Assembly (NCBI GenBank): GCA_003550325.1
Contig: QKWP01000408.1
Location: 167,124-231,123, forward strand
DNA from: Gigaspora rosea
Taxonomy: Eukaryota; Glomeromycota; Glomeromycetes; Diversisporales; Gigasporaceae
Reading direction: 5' to 3'
DNA length: 64,000 nt
In this document: positions 33,603 to 44,361 of the stretch, one piece after another
How the letters are laid out: every line of letters begins with the position of its first letter
Numbering within the stretch: position 1 is the first letter of the stretch
Notes under the pieces: model-generated
The model's database searches: none
What the model was told of the DNA's origin: nothing
What the model saw: only the letters and a program-made list of their open reading frames with translations
Translations under genes and position numbers: made by a program

Positions 33603-34475
33603 AGGAAGAATTTTTAAGAGTATCCAAAAGATCATCAATGACAGGAAGGGGTAACTATTTTTCTGAGTGACCATGTTGAGCCACCAATAGTCTATACAAA
33701 ATCGAGTTTTTTCTTTTTGATTTACCAAAACTTCCGGAATGACCATGGGCTAGAGAATAGTCTAATAATACTTGCCTCAAGCATGTCAGCTATTTCCTGT
33801 TTCATAAATTCTTTCTCTTTCGGAGAAACTTAATATGCCCTTTGTTTAACAGGGACAGCGTCTCTAGTGAAGATCTTATATATGACTAGGCTAGTTCAAC
33901 CAAGATCTGCAGACGTCCAGATGAAAAGCCTCTGGCACTTAAGAATAAACTCATTCATTCGTTCTTGATCCTTTGGTTCGAACAAACTCGAAGGTTTTAT
34001 CAAAGAAAGGGGCAAATTCTAATGCAGGGTCACTAGTACATCTCCTATCAAAATCATTTTTTTTCAAAATTTTAAAAGTGTCATGACATTTCACAGGGAT
34101 GCTATAATTTGTTATCGAAAATTTATTCAAATCATAAAAGTCATTGTAATGGGAAAAAAATTTATCTAAAATGGAACCACTGGGATTGCAGCAAGGTTTC
34201 GACTAATGAGAAGCGAGCAGAGTATAATAATAGGAAACCTTCTCTTCCTCAGAAAATCTAAATAATTGATCTTCTAACTCTTCTTCTTTCTCATACTTAC
34301 TTTCTTCTTCTTCTCCTTGTAACCTGATATCTCCATCATCATCTTCTTTGTCATTCTGGCCTTTTTCCTTCAGATAGTTATTCTCTTGTATAGGAACATG
34401 CTGCAATTGATAAAATTCTATGGAAATTACAACCTCATCATCTTCCCATTGGAAGGTCATTTCAGAAGCATCATA
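33603..34475 (-). pseudogene. Gypsy protease-RT linker and RT N-terminal part
   Basis: From 34475 minus: YDASEMTFQWEDDEV, an acidic K/E/D-rich linker (to 34203), then a stop-ridden stretch with AVPVKQRAY, SPKEKEFMKQEIADMLEA, LFSSPWS, VLVNQKEKTRFCIDY and SSWYT, which are typical of Ty3 RT. The upstream junction at 34476 is an insertion site, since DWLSKVHAKID at 37030-37065 should directly precede YDASEM. Confidence 0.8.
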
Positions 34476-34569
34476 CATCAGCAAAAATATATATGTGTAA
34501 ACTTTGTAAGTTTTTACGGTATATAAGAAAATCATAAACTTACGTAAAGTTTAGTGTAAAACTACGTAA

Positions 34570-34765
34570 GTCTTACAGTGTGTAAGAAAATCATAAATTT
34601 ATGCAAAATTTTTATGTAAATTTACAATTTTCTTATGGTGCATAAGAAAATCGTAAATTTACATAAAATTTTTATGTAAATTTACGATTTTCTTATGGTA
34701 GGTAAGAAAATCATAAATATACATAAAAATTTTATGTAAATTTACGATTTTCTTATAGTAGGTAA
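34570..34765. repeat. Three tandem ~62-bp hairpin units
   Basis: Each unit is AAGAAAATCGTAAATTTACA, a short A/T loop, then TGTAAATTTACGATTTTCTT. Units start near 34574, 34641 and 34703. They lie just inside the left TIR of the 34476 element. Confidence 0.8.
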
Positions 34766-35405
34766 GAATCAGCTGTAACATGCAAATGATCAAAATATTG
34801 CAATAATTACAGATTTCTCACGGCCTGATTAAAGTTTTATCAAAAATGGCAAAGTGCAATTGAATTTTTTTTTATTTTCATTATTAAGCAGCGCCATTTA
34901 CTGTTTATTATACACTCGTATAAGAAATTGGTAGATAATTAATCTTATATTGTGGGTAATTGTTCTTGTGCTTATTCTTACACTTGACTAATTGTTGTAA
35001 TTGTTCTTGTTTTTGTGCTTGTTTTTGCACTTGCACTTATTTTTGTTCTCGAACTCGATCAAAATGCTTTCAAATTTGTAAAACATTTAATTGACTTTTT
35101 TAGCGTAATTATCAACAAATGTAAATTTTGCAAATTTACAATTTTTGAGAGTTGTTTAAGGGCATTAATAAGTGCGTATTAATTACTCAAATATTATAAT
35201 TACGATATAAAAAATGATATAATAATTACTCGCTGTGATCATTGTCATAATCATCTTACTGTCTTATGAGTTTCCCAAGTTCGTGGGAACGACCAATCAA
35301 AAATGTGATCTGCTAGATTTAATAATTTTTTTTACACGAATATACATAAATAGTTAAGTATTTTTTTTATTTACATTGTTTTTTTTTCTCACCGTTGCTG
35401 TGTTA

Positions 35406-35600
35406 CTAATCGTGGTTCTTAATTTTTATATTTTTTGGCTCTTCGCTAGTGTCTTGGCTATTACCTTGGCTCTTTCTTTTGCTGGTGCCTTGGCTTCCTC
35501 TTTTACTAGCCTTGGCTTCCTTTTTCACTGGTGCCTTGGATTCTTTTTTCGCTAGTGCCTTGGCTTTTTCTTTCATTGGTGTCTTGGCTTTTTTTCTCAT
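35406..35600 (-). CDS. Lysine/alanine-rich repeat ORF, uncertain
   Basis: The minus strand reads 64 residues of K(A)KAPxKKE-type repeats (KEKAKALAKKESKAPVKKEA), produced by an imperfect 27-bp repeat, followed by an S/Q-rich tail. Such composition occurs in histone-H1-like and other basic nuclear proteins, but low-complexity DNA can give it by chance. It has a start Met and no recognisable domain. The plus strand is also open here (35449-35673). Confidence 0.25.
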   Translation of the reverse strand: MRKKAKTPMKEKAKALAKKESKAPVKKEAKASKRGSQGTSKRKSQGNSQDTSEEPKNIKIKNHD

Positions 35601-35693
35601 TGGTGTCTTGGCTCTTCTTTTCGCGATAAGTTTTCCTTATATTTGTATTGTGTTTTTCTTATTTCTTTACTGAATTACTAATTTTTTTTTTGT

Positions 35694-36480
35694 GTGTCTA
35701 GCATCGTCCTTTTGTTTGTGCCAGTGTGCTTTGGTGTCATTACATGTTGTTTAATAGTGTTGTTGTTTGGGCTTACTAGTATTATTATATCGTCATTTAA
35801 TAGCGTTGGTGTTTGGGCTTTTGCTTGTATGTTTACATCGTCGTTTAATAGTATTGGTTTTGGGCTTTTGCTAGTGTTATCATTTTTTGTGGTATTTTGT
35901 TTCAGTTTTGGGCGATTTTGCTGGCACCTTGGCTTTTTCTTTCGTTGGTGTCTTGGCTCTTCCTTTCGTGATAAGTTTTTTTATGTTTGTATTGTTTTCT
36001 TACATTTCTTTACTGAATTACTAACTTTTTTTTTGTATCTAACGTTGTCGCTTGATTTTTTCGTTGGTGCCAGTGCCATAGTTCGTTTGCATTGTTATTT
36101 CAGCTCCTTCTCATCGTTTGTTGGTTCTTATATCACTTTTACTAGCGCTGCTGATTTTATGTATGATTCACTAGTATTATTACGTCGTCGTTTAATAGTA
36201 TTGGTGTCGTTACATCGTCATTTAATGGTATTGGTGCTTTAGTATCGTTACGTCATCGTTTAATGGTATTGGTGCTTTGGTGTCTTTACGTTTAATGGTA
36301 TTGGCATTTGGGCTTTCGTCGTCATTTAATAGTGTTGGTGTTATGGCTTTTGCTAGTATCATTTTTTGGTAGTATTTTGTTTCGTGTTGGCTTGTTTTTT
36401 AGCGATTAGTTTCCTTGGTGTAAAATAGTAGGTTCTTTGGTGGGTTCGTTATATATCGAGTTCATTACGTTTAGTTTAGA
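35694..36480. repeat. G/T-rich low-complexity zone with ~33-bp repeats
   Basis: Repeated TCGTTTAATAGTATTGGTGT and TTTGGGCTTTTGCTAGT phrases. The plus-strand 182-codon frame (35694-36242) is a hydrophobic reading of these repeats and I do not accept it as a gene. Confidence 0.5.
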
Positions 36481-37023
36481 GTTAGGGTTAGATTAAATAG
36501 TATAGTTGTTCTAAGTTGGGGTAGGGTTAGCATAAGAGTTTGGAAAGAATTAGGGTATAATTTAGTTAATCGATGTCGATTAGTTAATGCTAGCCAAAAA
36601 AATTGATATCTAATATCAGATATATAGTTTAATAAGTGAATAAATAAATTATGTACCGACTTAATGATCACATCGATCATGTAAATCCAGATATTTGCAT
36701 GTGTATAGTAATCATTCATGAAATAAAGATGCAGATGCATTATTTTCGTAAATTTGCATAAGTAAATACGCATATTTTTTTTTGGTATGTAGTTTTATGC
36801 ATGTTTTCATTAGTTTTTGACTAATTATGTTACACTATATTTTGAATTTACTATATCGTAAATGTTCATAATTATTACACCTTTGTAATACTTCAAAGTT
36901 ACTATAGTGTAAACTTTCGTAATTATTACCCCTACGTAATACTCTGAACTAATCGTAAGTTTTTCGTAGGTTACCCTTGTGTAAAAACTTACAGAGGTTT
37001 ACGTATATTTTTTTTTGCTGATG

Positions 37024-37395
37024 TGGTCTATTTTGGCATGAACTTTGGACAACCAATCATTACTGACAATAGCTTGATATGACTAAGCATCAGTTACAAC
37101 AACGTCAATAGGAATTTTTATTCTTTCAACAACAAATGGGAAATCTGAAATTTTACCGATTGCTCTCTTGCTTTGGCTATGAACATTAACCATATTCACT
37201 ATAGAAGGTCTTTCAACTTTTCACTTCTAAATCATTTAATAAGTAAGAGGAGACAACACTCTCGGAAGAACCACTATCAACAATCAAGGGTATTACTCTA
37301 TTAAAAACTATCGCATCATAGTACAAAGCGATTGAAGTTGGAGTGGACTAGAGATTGACATAGTTATGAGCCTTTCATTTCAGTGCGGCCTTTTT
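37024..37395 (-). pseudogene. Gypsy aspartic protease remnant
   Basis: The minus strand shows PLIVDSGSSESVVSSYLLND, with the catalytic DSG at 37266-37280, and later VSNDWLSKVHAKID. The frame contains stops between these. Length and order (after the zinc knuckle, before RT) match retropepsins of Ty3 elements. Confidence 0.8.
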
Positions 37396-38971
37396 TCAAA
37401 GTCCCTTTATCAACTCAGCACACATTGAAGGAACTGATCGAAGTAACTGCCCAATAGTGATATTAGCTTGCTTGTCATGAATATCAGCCACTATCGAATA
37501 AGGAGGTACCAAAGCAGATATTTGTAAAGGGTCTTCAGGAAGTTTCTTTTTCCAAGCAATCACAAGTTTATTAATTTTCATATGGGGTTTGGGAGCCTCA
37601 ACTAACCATTCCGGATCCTCATTTTGAGCACCCAATTCCAAATCTCCTCAGTTCTTTGATGCTTGATCCTAGTGGACTGAATGGATCTGTCACTTTTTTC
37701 ACTAACCATAAACATTTGGTCATTCTCAATAAGATTTAAAAAAGTATGGGCATTGCTTGAAGTTTGTTTACTATTACCAGAGTCAACAGGAGAATTATTC
37801 TGGTATTGATTATTATGGTTGATGGGGATGGCATTGCTCCTAGTAGCTACAGGTCTCGAATTATTCGCAAGGGAAGATTGAGAACAATCTCGTGCATAAT
37901 GTCCAGTCTGATCACACTGATAGCAAGTGTAATGAGATGGGTTATTCCAATTTCGTCGTGGCATGTCCTGATTTCCTTTCATCTGGGTCACCATGGCCAT
38001 AAAGGCTTAACTATGGCTTCTTCCGTTTTTGAAGGTGTTTTTACTGAAAGAGGAGCAGAGAAAAGAACACTCGCGTAAGAGTTAGAGATTGGTAGAACAG
38101 TTGCATATGTAACGGAAGGTAGGTAAAGATTAAAAAGAGTCATGCTTTGTTTGAATGAAGTCTCAACCGCTTTCGCCCACTCATATATAGTAGCAAGGGA
38201 ATGAGGCATAAATGGAGCCACAGAAAGAGAAAGTTCAGTTTGAAGGCCATTTATAAACATCTATACCTTTGCACTATCAGGGTATCAATATCCTCCGGCC
38301 TCGACTCTTTGTAGTAATTCTTCAAAGGCAATGTGGTAGGAGTCAACATCTTCAACAGGGCCTTGTTTCTTTTGGGTAAGCTGGGCAAACCATTTACTTT
38401 CTAAGGCGGGGGTTCTAAACTGAGTAATGAAGGAGGGCCAGAAGCTTCAATTTGGGGCGACCTGATCATTTTATCGATCGATAGGCAATAATTGGGCCTG
38501 ATTAGTAACCCACCACGTGGCTGCAGTTCCTTTAAGCTTTGGAACAATTACGAAAATCTTTCTTTCTTCTTGGACTTGATTGGCTTTAAAGGCTTTTTCT
38601 ACGTCTTTGAGCCAAGAGATTGGGTCTTGTTCCCCAGCAGAGAACTCAGAATAAGTAATTAAATTAAGTTCGTGAGGCTGAGCTTCAGGAAGGTTAATTT
38701 GGGGAGCAGGAGCACGCTGCATCTGGAAGACCAAGTTGCCAATCTGCTGAGCGAGAAGAACTATTGGGTCAACTTCTTCTTCATCTTCCAAAGGGCGAGC
38801 CGGAGGCAGAAGATTGGGCTGATCAAGATTTGGGTCAATTAAGAAAACACCATCATTGTTGTGCTTATTCTGTGCCATTTTTTCAAGTTCTTCAGAAGGT
38901 TCACTACCATGATCAGTATTCTGGAAAGAAAAGACATAAGTTTCCTGGTAAACTGTAAGAAACTCTTTCAT
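37396..38971 (-). pseudogene. Gypsy gag remnant with CCHC zinc knuckle
   Basis: N-terminal part 38971-38471: a Q/P/E-rich leader, then ITYSEFSAGEQDPISWLKDV and GTAATWWVTNQAQ, as in Retrotrans_gag proteins. The middle, 38260-37988, follows after a shift. The zinc knuckle CYQCDQTGHYARDC (CX2CX4HX4C intact) lies at 37884-37925 within 38000-37602. A further frame, 37641-37396, has ANITIGQLLRSVPSM, the link to protease. At least two frameshifts split the gene. Confidence 0.88.
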
Positions 38972-40406
38972 GAGATTAAGAAAATCGGGCTGGTTACTAT
39001 ATCGAAAACAAAAGATGAAATACCAAAAGATATCGTCAGGGATATTTTCAAGTCCAAGGTCAATTAGTTCTTCGAAATATTGGACAGCATGTTGAGAAAA
39101 GTGTGTAGCAGAATGATTTCGGTTATACCATGTTCAGAAATTAAGAAATTGTTAAAAAGGGGTTTCAACCAGTGAAAGCAAAGACCACAGGACTCTATTT
39201 GATTCTGCTTTATGAGATATCCAATAGCCTGGAGAGTTTTTCCAAAAGATAATGATGTTGGTCATGTCTATAGTTATTTCGAAAGTGTTGTTCAAAATTA
39301 TTTATACAAATTTCCATTTAAGTATGAAATCTGAATTGTAGCATTATTTCCACACAATTGACACCACTTGTTACTATTAGATAGAAGAGCATCAGACACC
39401 CACCAATGTAGACTTAGGATAGTAAGCTAGATTTTTGTTATGGAAGATAGATATATATGTTCGAATTAATAATAGAGAGGTCCAAGGGAGAGCGAAATAC
39501 TTTGGTGTAAAAGTAATTGAATAAGAAATATATATATAAGGTCAGGTAATACTTATGTAATCAAGACTGGTATATATGATTATTTATGGGAAATATTAAT
39601 ATATTAACTAAAGTGATATATCGATGAAGGCTTAAATGTATCAATGATTCAATTAATTAATATAACAATCAAACTAAGAATTCAATTTAAATCTATCAAA
39701 CAATGAAATTAGTAATTTAATCTAACAATGTATTATAACAATATACGGGTGTCAGTATGTCAATTTAATAACAATACGAATGGCATAGTTTAATGCTAAC
39801 AAGCAGTGTTCGAGAATTTGACAATACAAAAATAAAGATTACAAGTTGCCTTCAGATTTGAAATACCTACTAACTTATAATTTAGAGTTTATTAAGCAGA
39901 GCAAAGTCTGAAGAAACTTTTATTAAGGCATAACCTTCGACTTTAAATACATAATCAATATATAAAAATATTTAAATTTATCTATTGTTGAGATATCTTT
40001 ATTCCATTATCTAAATTTTAATAAAGTCTGTAATTTTACACGACAATATTTCTGTAATTAATCGTATAGCTCTCTTTGTGCCAAGAACAGGGCGGTAATA
40101 ATTGAATGCTTCAAGTTCATTCAATCCTCCTATGAACTTTAATTACTTGCTCCCTTTGTACAAGGGGTAATTTTGTAATATTTAAATGCTTCATGTTCGT
40201 TTGTTCATAAATAAACCAATAATAATTCATATATAATTGATCTATGTATCAATAATATTATTTAATGGAAGACATAAAAGATGATTTGTCATATGATTAT
40301 GTAAAGCTGGGTTTGTGTTATTTATTATTTTTTTTTTAGTGTCAAAGTGCCCACTTTGGGGATTGGCTTTTATTCAAGATATATTAGACCTCGGCACCCT
40401 ACATAG

Positions 40407-41107
40407 TGTTGACCTATAAAAATTACACAAAAACGGGCATAACTCTCGATCCAGTGATTAGAATTCGATGAAACAACCACCATTCGACTCAGCTCAATGA
40501 GACGGTTCGAATGAGCTATAGATCATCCCTGTACGACCATTGGTTACCAAGATCGGAACCAATAGATGATCAAGTATCAGATCTACAATTTGATTGGCTA
40601 GGCGATCTACTGCGCGCCAAAACGCATATATGGCATTTATAAAACATGTCATATTTATAGCATATATACTCTATATTTTATTTATAACACATATATCATT
40701 TATTTCATATATTACATTTATATCATTTATACTATATATTTTATTAGTAGAAGATATAGCATTTATTGCACATGTAATAGATATAGTCCGTTACATTTGT
40801 GAAAAACAAAAATGTATAAAAGCGGCCGATGTGGACCCCAAGTTCAACATCGAGTCTTCATACTCTTTCAATAATAAAAACAACTATTAACTACACAAAT
40901 CAAACAGTTATTAGTATCCTCATATACTTTTAATTGTAGCCTCTTTCGTAATTGCAAATTGCCTTAAATCTTCTTTGTTAAGTTTTATTAAAAAACGCCT
41001 TCCGACTTAGATATATCACAGTAACAAAGTGAGGTTACACAAAGTGTTCACTGTCTAAGATCGCTCTAGTTACCTAATATCTTTGAAGAAGTGGATATAG
41101 GATAACA
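40407..41107. mobile_element. Solo LTR (701 bp), copy 2, TSD ATAG
   Basis: TGTTGACCTA...GGATAACA, flanked by ATAG at 40403-40406 and 41108-41111. It is near-identical to copy 1 (17467-18179) from the TATAAAAGCGGCCGATGTGG block onward and more diverged in the first half. It inserted into the SINE-like element, which had inserted into the Gypsy LTR. Confidence 0.9.
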
Positions 41108-41997
41108 ATAGAGAGAAAGCCGATATTCGTACATTGACGAGAGTACAACTAGTCTTACCTGCAACTTTTGGTTGCCTATTTAAATAGCCACCTGAAGGTT
41201 CTACCCTAACTGCTATACCTGCAACCCACATACTGGCATTGCCTATTTAAACCCTCTGATCTTCTGCCTTCTGCCGGTCCATCTTGTATTACTGGTACAG
41301 CCACCAGCTACTAAATCTGGAGTTCGTACCAGATACTAACCGCACCCTTAGGACTAGTTTATCCTTAGTGGGAAACTTGGTAGAATGTTTTCCCGTCCCA
41401 CACAGGTATCACCTACTCTTCGGTAGCAACAGGGGTTACCTCCTATCATTATCTACTTCTGCCCTTGTAAAGTTCACATGATCCCAGTACCACCCCGTTC
41501 CTCTTTCAGTTTCTTTCCCCCGGAACTTTCCTTCCCCCGGTTGCTTTCTTACTTCCAATCCAAAGAGCCGGAAGGGTTGGTCTGCCCTGGCAAACCCAGG
41601 GCTCCCAACCCTGGTACATGATTTTACAACACATGTCCTTTTCCTCCGGTGCAACCTCCGGCGGTTCAGTTGATAGGGTCCGCTATAAACCCTTTGATCA
41701 TAAATCTACTTCCGGTCAGTCTGAACCAGTCAGTCCCCGTCCGATTCCTGTTTGGGCACTGTCGAAAGTCAGCTACCTCTTTACTCGGGTCTTGCCAAGT
41801 ATGGTTTCCTGTTGTCCTATGGTTCTGTGCATAACACAGTACCTGCGCTCCCCAGGATCTATGCACCCCAGTTTTGTGCGTAATACAACGCCAGAGCTCC
41901 CAATACAAGTTGGTATAACCTAGGAAACAGATTTGTACATCTGAGCTCAGAGTCCAGGTTACCGTAACATAGGTAAATTTTTCAAAATCGTTTCTAG

Positions 41998-42075
41998 TGG
42001 GATTTGAACTCTGTACCTTTTGTTACAACTACTTGGAGGGTAACAATAATCCAACTACACTATGTCGCCACACTC
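41998..42075 (-). promoter_or_regulatory. tRNA-like head with RNA polymerase III A and B boxes
   Basis: The minus strand TAGTGTAGTTGG fits TRGYNNARNNGG, and GTTCAAATC fits GWTCRANNC, spaced 41 bases apart as in a tRNA gene. The acceptor stem does not close, and the sequence continues into the element body. It is therefore a SINE promoter rather than a tRNA gene. Confidence 0.75.
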
Positions 42076-42192
42076 TGGTTTGTGTTATTTATCTATACGG
42101 TGTGAAAAAATATAAATAAGGAAAATAGATATAATATAGTAGTATTACAAATAAAGAAAAATAATCAGAAAAGAAACGTAATATGGTAGTAT

Positions 42193-42524
42193 AGGACCCC
42201 GTCACAATCTATATGAGGTCATAGTTGAAAAATAGCTAATGGAGGGCCGTTTTTAAAAAAGGTTATATTTGAAAAATAGGTATTAGAGAAAAAGGTTATA
42301 TTTGAAAATGGGTAATGAGTAAAATAAGTATATTTGAAAGAATGGTAATGGGGTAATTTTTATAAATTTATATTTGAAATGTGCTAATGAAAAATTGGGC
42401 TATAATAATAACCCGGCAGGTAAAAAGGAGAAAGAGGTAAAAGGGAGAGGGAGATAAAAGGGAGAGAGGAGTAAAAGAAAGAGAGGGGTAAAAGGGAGAA
42501 AGGAGTAAAAATAGGTCAAAACAG

Positions 42525-42559
<35 letters not shown>

Positions 42560-42747
42560 GAACATTCGTTTTTTTTTTTGTTTTTTTAGAGAATGTCGTA
42601 TTTTAAAAAAAGGTAAAATTGAGTAAAAGTTTTATCTAATGTCTAATGTTTGAAATATAGCTTATAATTACCAAAGCAAAACTGCTAACCAAAAAAATTT
42701 TTACTATGATGCTCAAATATAACCTCACATAGATTGTTCGGGGTCCT
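42193..42747. mobile_element. AGGACCCC-family MITE (555 bp), TSD GGTAGTAT
   Basis: Ends AGGACCCCGTCACAATCTAT and ATAGATTGTTCGGGGTCCT are inverted and extend through GAGGT/ACCTC. GGTAGTAT flanks both sides (42185-42192, 42748-42755), and the sister LTR shows the empty site. The interior repeats ATATTTGAAAAATGGGTAATG-like lines and a long T-run. No ORF. The 8-bp duplication fits hAT or a related group. Confidence 0.88.
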
Positions 42748-42843
42748 GGTAGTATAGTTAAAAGAAAGTTAAGGGTGATCGATTGGAAGATCGATCAGTC
42801 AATCAAAGCATAGATAAAAAAAATTTTAATTTGCAAAGTAACA

Positions 42844-43191
42844 CCAGTATTAATTTTTTTTATTTATAGAATAATAAATTAAAGATATACATTCATTTTC
42901 AAGCATAAATTTATGCTACAAATAGTATAAATGAAAAAAATGAAAAAATTTAAATTTCTTATACTTAAATAGATTTAATGGCCTATGCAGAGTTAACATT
43001 AGCATATTCAACCCAAATTTGTTAATAATACAGTATTTAAAAAACATGCACTATTGTTATGTTTAACAAACAAAAAAAAATCATCGCATAAATAATTATT
43101 GCAAATCCAAAAAAAAAAACCAAATAAGAAGTAAACTGTCTTTACTATTTTTTCACCTCATAATAAACAATAAACAAGCATTTTAAATCAT
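42844..43191. other. AT-rich spacer
   Basis: No gene or repeat was recognised. Confidence 0.5.
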
Positions 43192-43199
43192 CAATTTAA

Positions 43200-44105
43200 T
43201 AGGGGTGTTAAGTGGTTCGTTCAGTCCGGTTCTGGTTCAGTCCCAAGAAGTTCAAAGAAAAAACGAACTGAACTGAAGTTCATGAACTTTAGTCGAACTT
43301 TAACAGTTAAACTTAAGTTTGAGTTGAGTTCATAAACTCTAAGCATAAACTTCGGGTTAGCTTTAAGTTCAAGCTCGAGTTTATGGACTAAGTTTATTTA
43401 AAAAAACATGCTTAAAATAATTTTTTTATACTTTCTTAAAATTTACAGTATAGAATAATATTCGAAAAATAGAGAATAAATACGTATTAAAAGCCCCTGG
43501 TATTATGTAATAAGAACAAATGCGCATCAAAAATAAAAAGAAAAAAAATTAAAAATAGTAATAGATGAATAAATAAAAATTAAATATAAATAAATAAACA
43601 GAACTCGAGATTCAAGTTTTGTAATAGTTTTATTATTAATTTTAATTTTATCATTTTATTATTATTATTACAAAACTCGAATCTCGGGTTTTGTTTATTT
43701 ATTTCTGGAACGCAATATTTGGATAAACAAAAAAAGCTCGCATATGATATTTATGATACAAGTTATCTCAAATAAGGCTAGTGCATCGTAAACATGCACT
43801 TTATAACTGTAGTATTTTTATTACCAACAAGAAAAAATTAGTTAATGAACAGGTATCTTACAATATAACTGTGAGACCTTGATGTATCATATAATAGTAG
43901 GTTGAACTACCGTACTAGTTCATAACCGGGTTTCTAAACTAGTTATATAATTAAGTTTATAAACTAGATTTATAAACCAAGTTATGAACTAAGGTTATGA
44001 AACTGGTTCGGAAACTACTAGTTAATTTTTCTCTAAACGAACTACTAAAAAAACTAGTTTGAACCGGGTTTGAACCCGGTTCACCTGAACCACTTAACAT
44101 CTCTA
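43200..44105. mobile_element. hAT-like element (906 bp), TSD CAATTTAA
   Basis: Ends TAGGGGTGTTAAGTGGTTC and GAACCACTTAACATCTCTA are inverted with few mismatches and flanked by CAATTTAA (43192-43199, 44106-44113). The left subterminal zone is rich in GAACT/AGTTC and the right in ACTAGTT and GAACCCGG. The centre contains an inverted ACTCGAGATTC/GAATCTCGGG pair. No transposase. Confidence 0.9.
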
Positions 44106-44361
44106 CAATTTAATAAATTTTAATGCATAAATAATACTGCATCTTAATCTATCTTAATCTCATAATATACAGTCGAATAATTGTAAACAGATAGATATTA
44201 TATTAGCATTACTTATTAACCCTATATAAAAATTATATTTGAACAAATATAGAAGCATAATTACAAAGCGAAAAACTTGAAATATATAAGATTCGTAGTT
44301 TATTTAGCTATGCATTTTTACATTGTAATATATTTTTCTTTTTCACAATTCTCTATTTGTA

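Larger units (their letters stand above)
34476..37023. mobile_element. TIR element (2.55 kb) inserted in the Gypsy protease region
   Basis: Left CATCAGCAAAAATATATATG and right TTTTTTTTTGCTGATG pair and continue through GTAAACTTTGTAAGTTTTTAC for about 45 bp. It splits a protease reading (HAKID | YDASEM). No clean target duplication was found. Inside are three hairpin repeats (34570-34765) and a G/T-rich low-complexity zone (35400-36480). The superfamily is unresolved, possibly Mutator-like. Confidence 0.75.
40326..42076 (-). mobile_element. tRNA-headed SINE-like retroposon, interrupted by a solo LTR
   Basis: It is flanked by a 16-bp direct repeat GGTTTGTGTTATTTAT (40310-40325, 42077-42092). 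On the minus strand it ends in an A-run (CTAAAAAAAAAATAATA), as after target-primed reverse transcription. Its 5' head is tRNA-like: A box TAGTGTAGTTGG (42051-42062) and B box GTTCAAATC (42001-42009). Removing the LTR (40407-41107) and its ATAG copy leaves about 1046 bp, long for a SINE. The body is clearly GC-richer than its surroundings and I see no convincing ORF. A 5'-truncated LINE partner was not found in the window. Confidence 0.85.
28073..42843 (-). mobile_element. Decayed Ty3/Gypsy LTR retrotransposon with nested insertions
   Basis: Two related LTRs (28073-29198 and 39369-42843) begin TGTTAC and end GTAACA. Between them, on the minus strand, lie gag, protease, RT, RNase H and integrase in the Ty3/Gypsy order. 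Flanks CCGG (left) and CCAG (right) could be a 4-bp target duplication with one change. A purine tract AAAGGGGGAG precedes the left LTR on the element strand. After the right LTR, AGTGGTGTCAATTGTG offers a TGG-type primer site. Frames are broken by stops, shifts and at least five insertions. It is not functional. Confidence 0.92.
39369..42843 (-). repeat. 5' LTR of the Gypsy element, split by two insertions
   Basis: LTR sequence lies at 39369-40325, 42093-42192 and 42756-42843, aligning with the left LTR. It is interrupted by the SINE-like element (40326-42076) and by the 42193-42747 MITE. The left LTR provides the empty site for both insertions. Confidence 0.9.

Noticed and set aside
35694..36242. 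182-codon hydrophobic plus-strand ORF
   Set aside because: It is a translation of G/T-rich imperfect repeats inside a TIR element. The membrane-like look comes from TTT/GTT/CTT codons.
36991..37040. Target duplication for the 34476-37023 element
   Set aside because: I compared 2-10-bp flanks on both sides and with the expected protease reading (HAKID-YDASEM). No convincing direct repeat remains.
41284..41923. Several ORFs in the GC-richer stretch
   Set aside because: They overlap in sense and antisense inside the SINE-like body. None has a domain, and higher GC alone makes long frames more likely.
41998..42075. A tRNA gene
   Set aside because: A and B boxes fit, but the acceptor stem does not close and there is no terminator. 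The sequence leads into a retroposon with target duplications.
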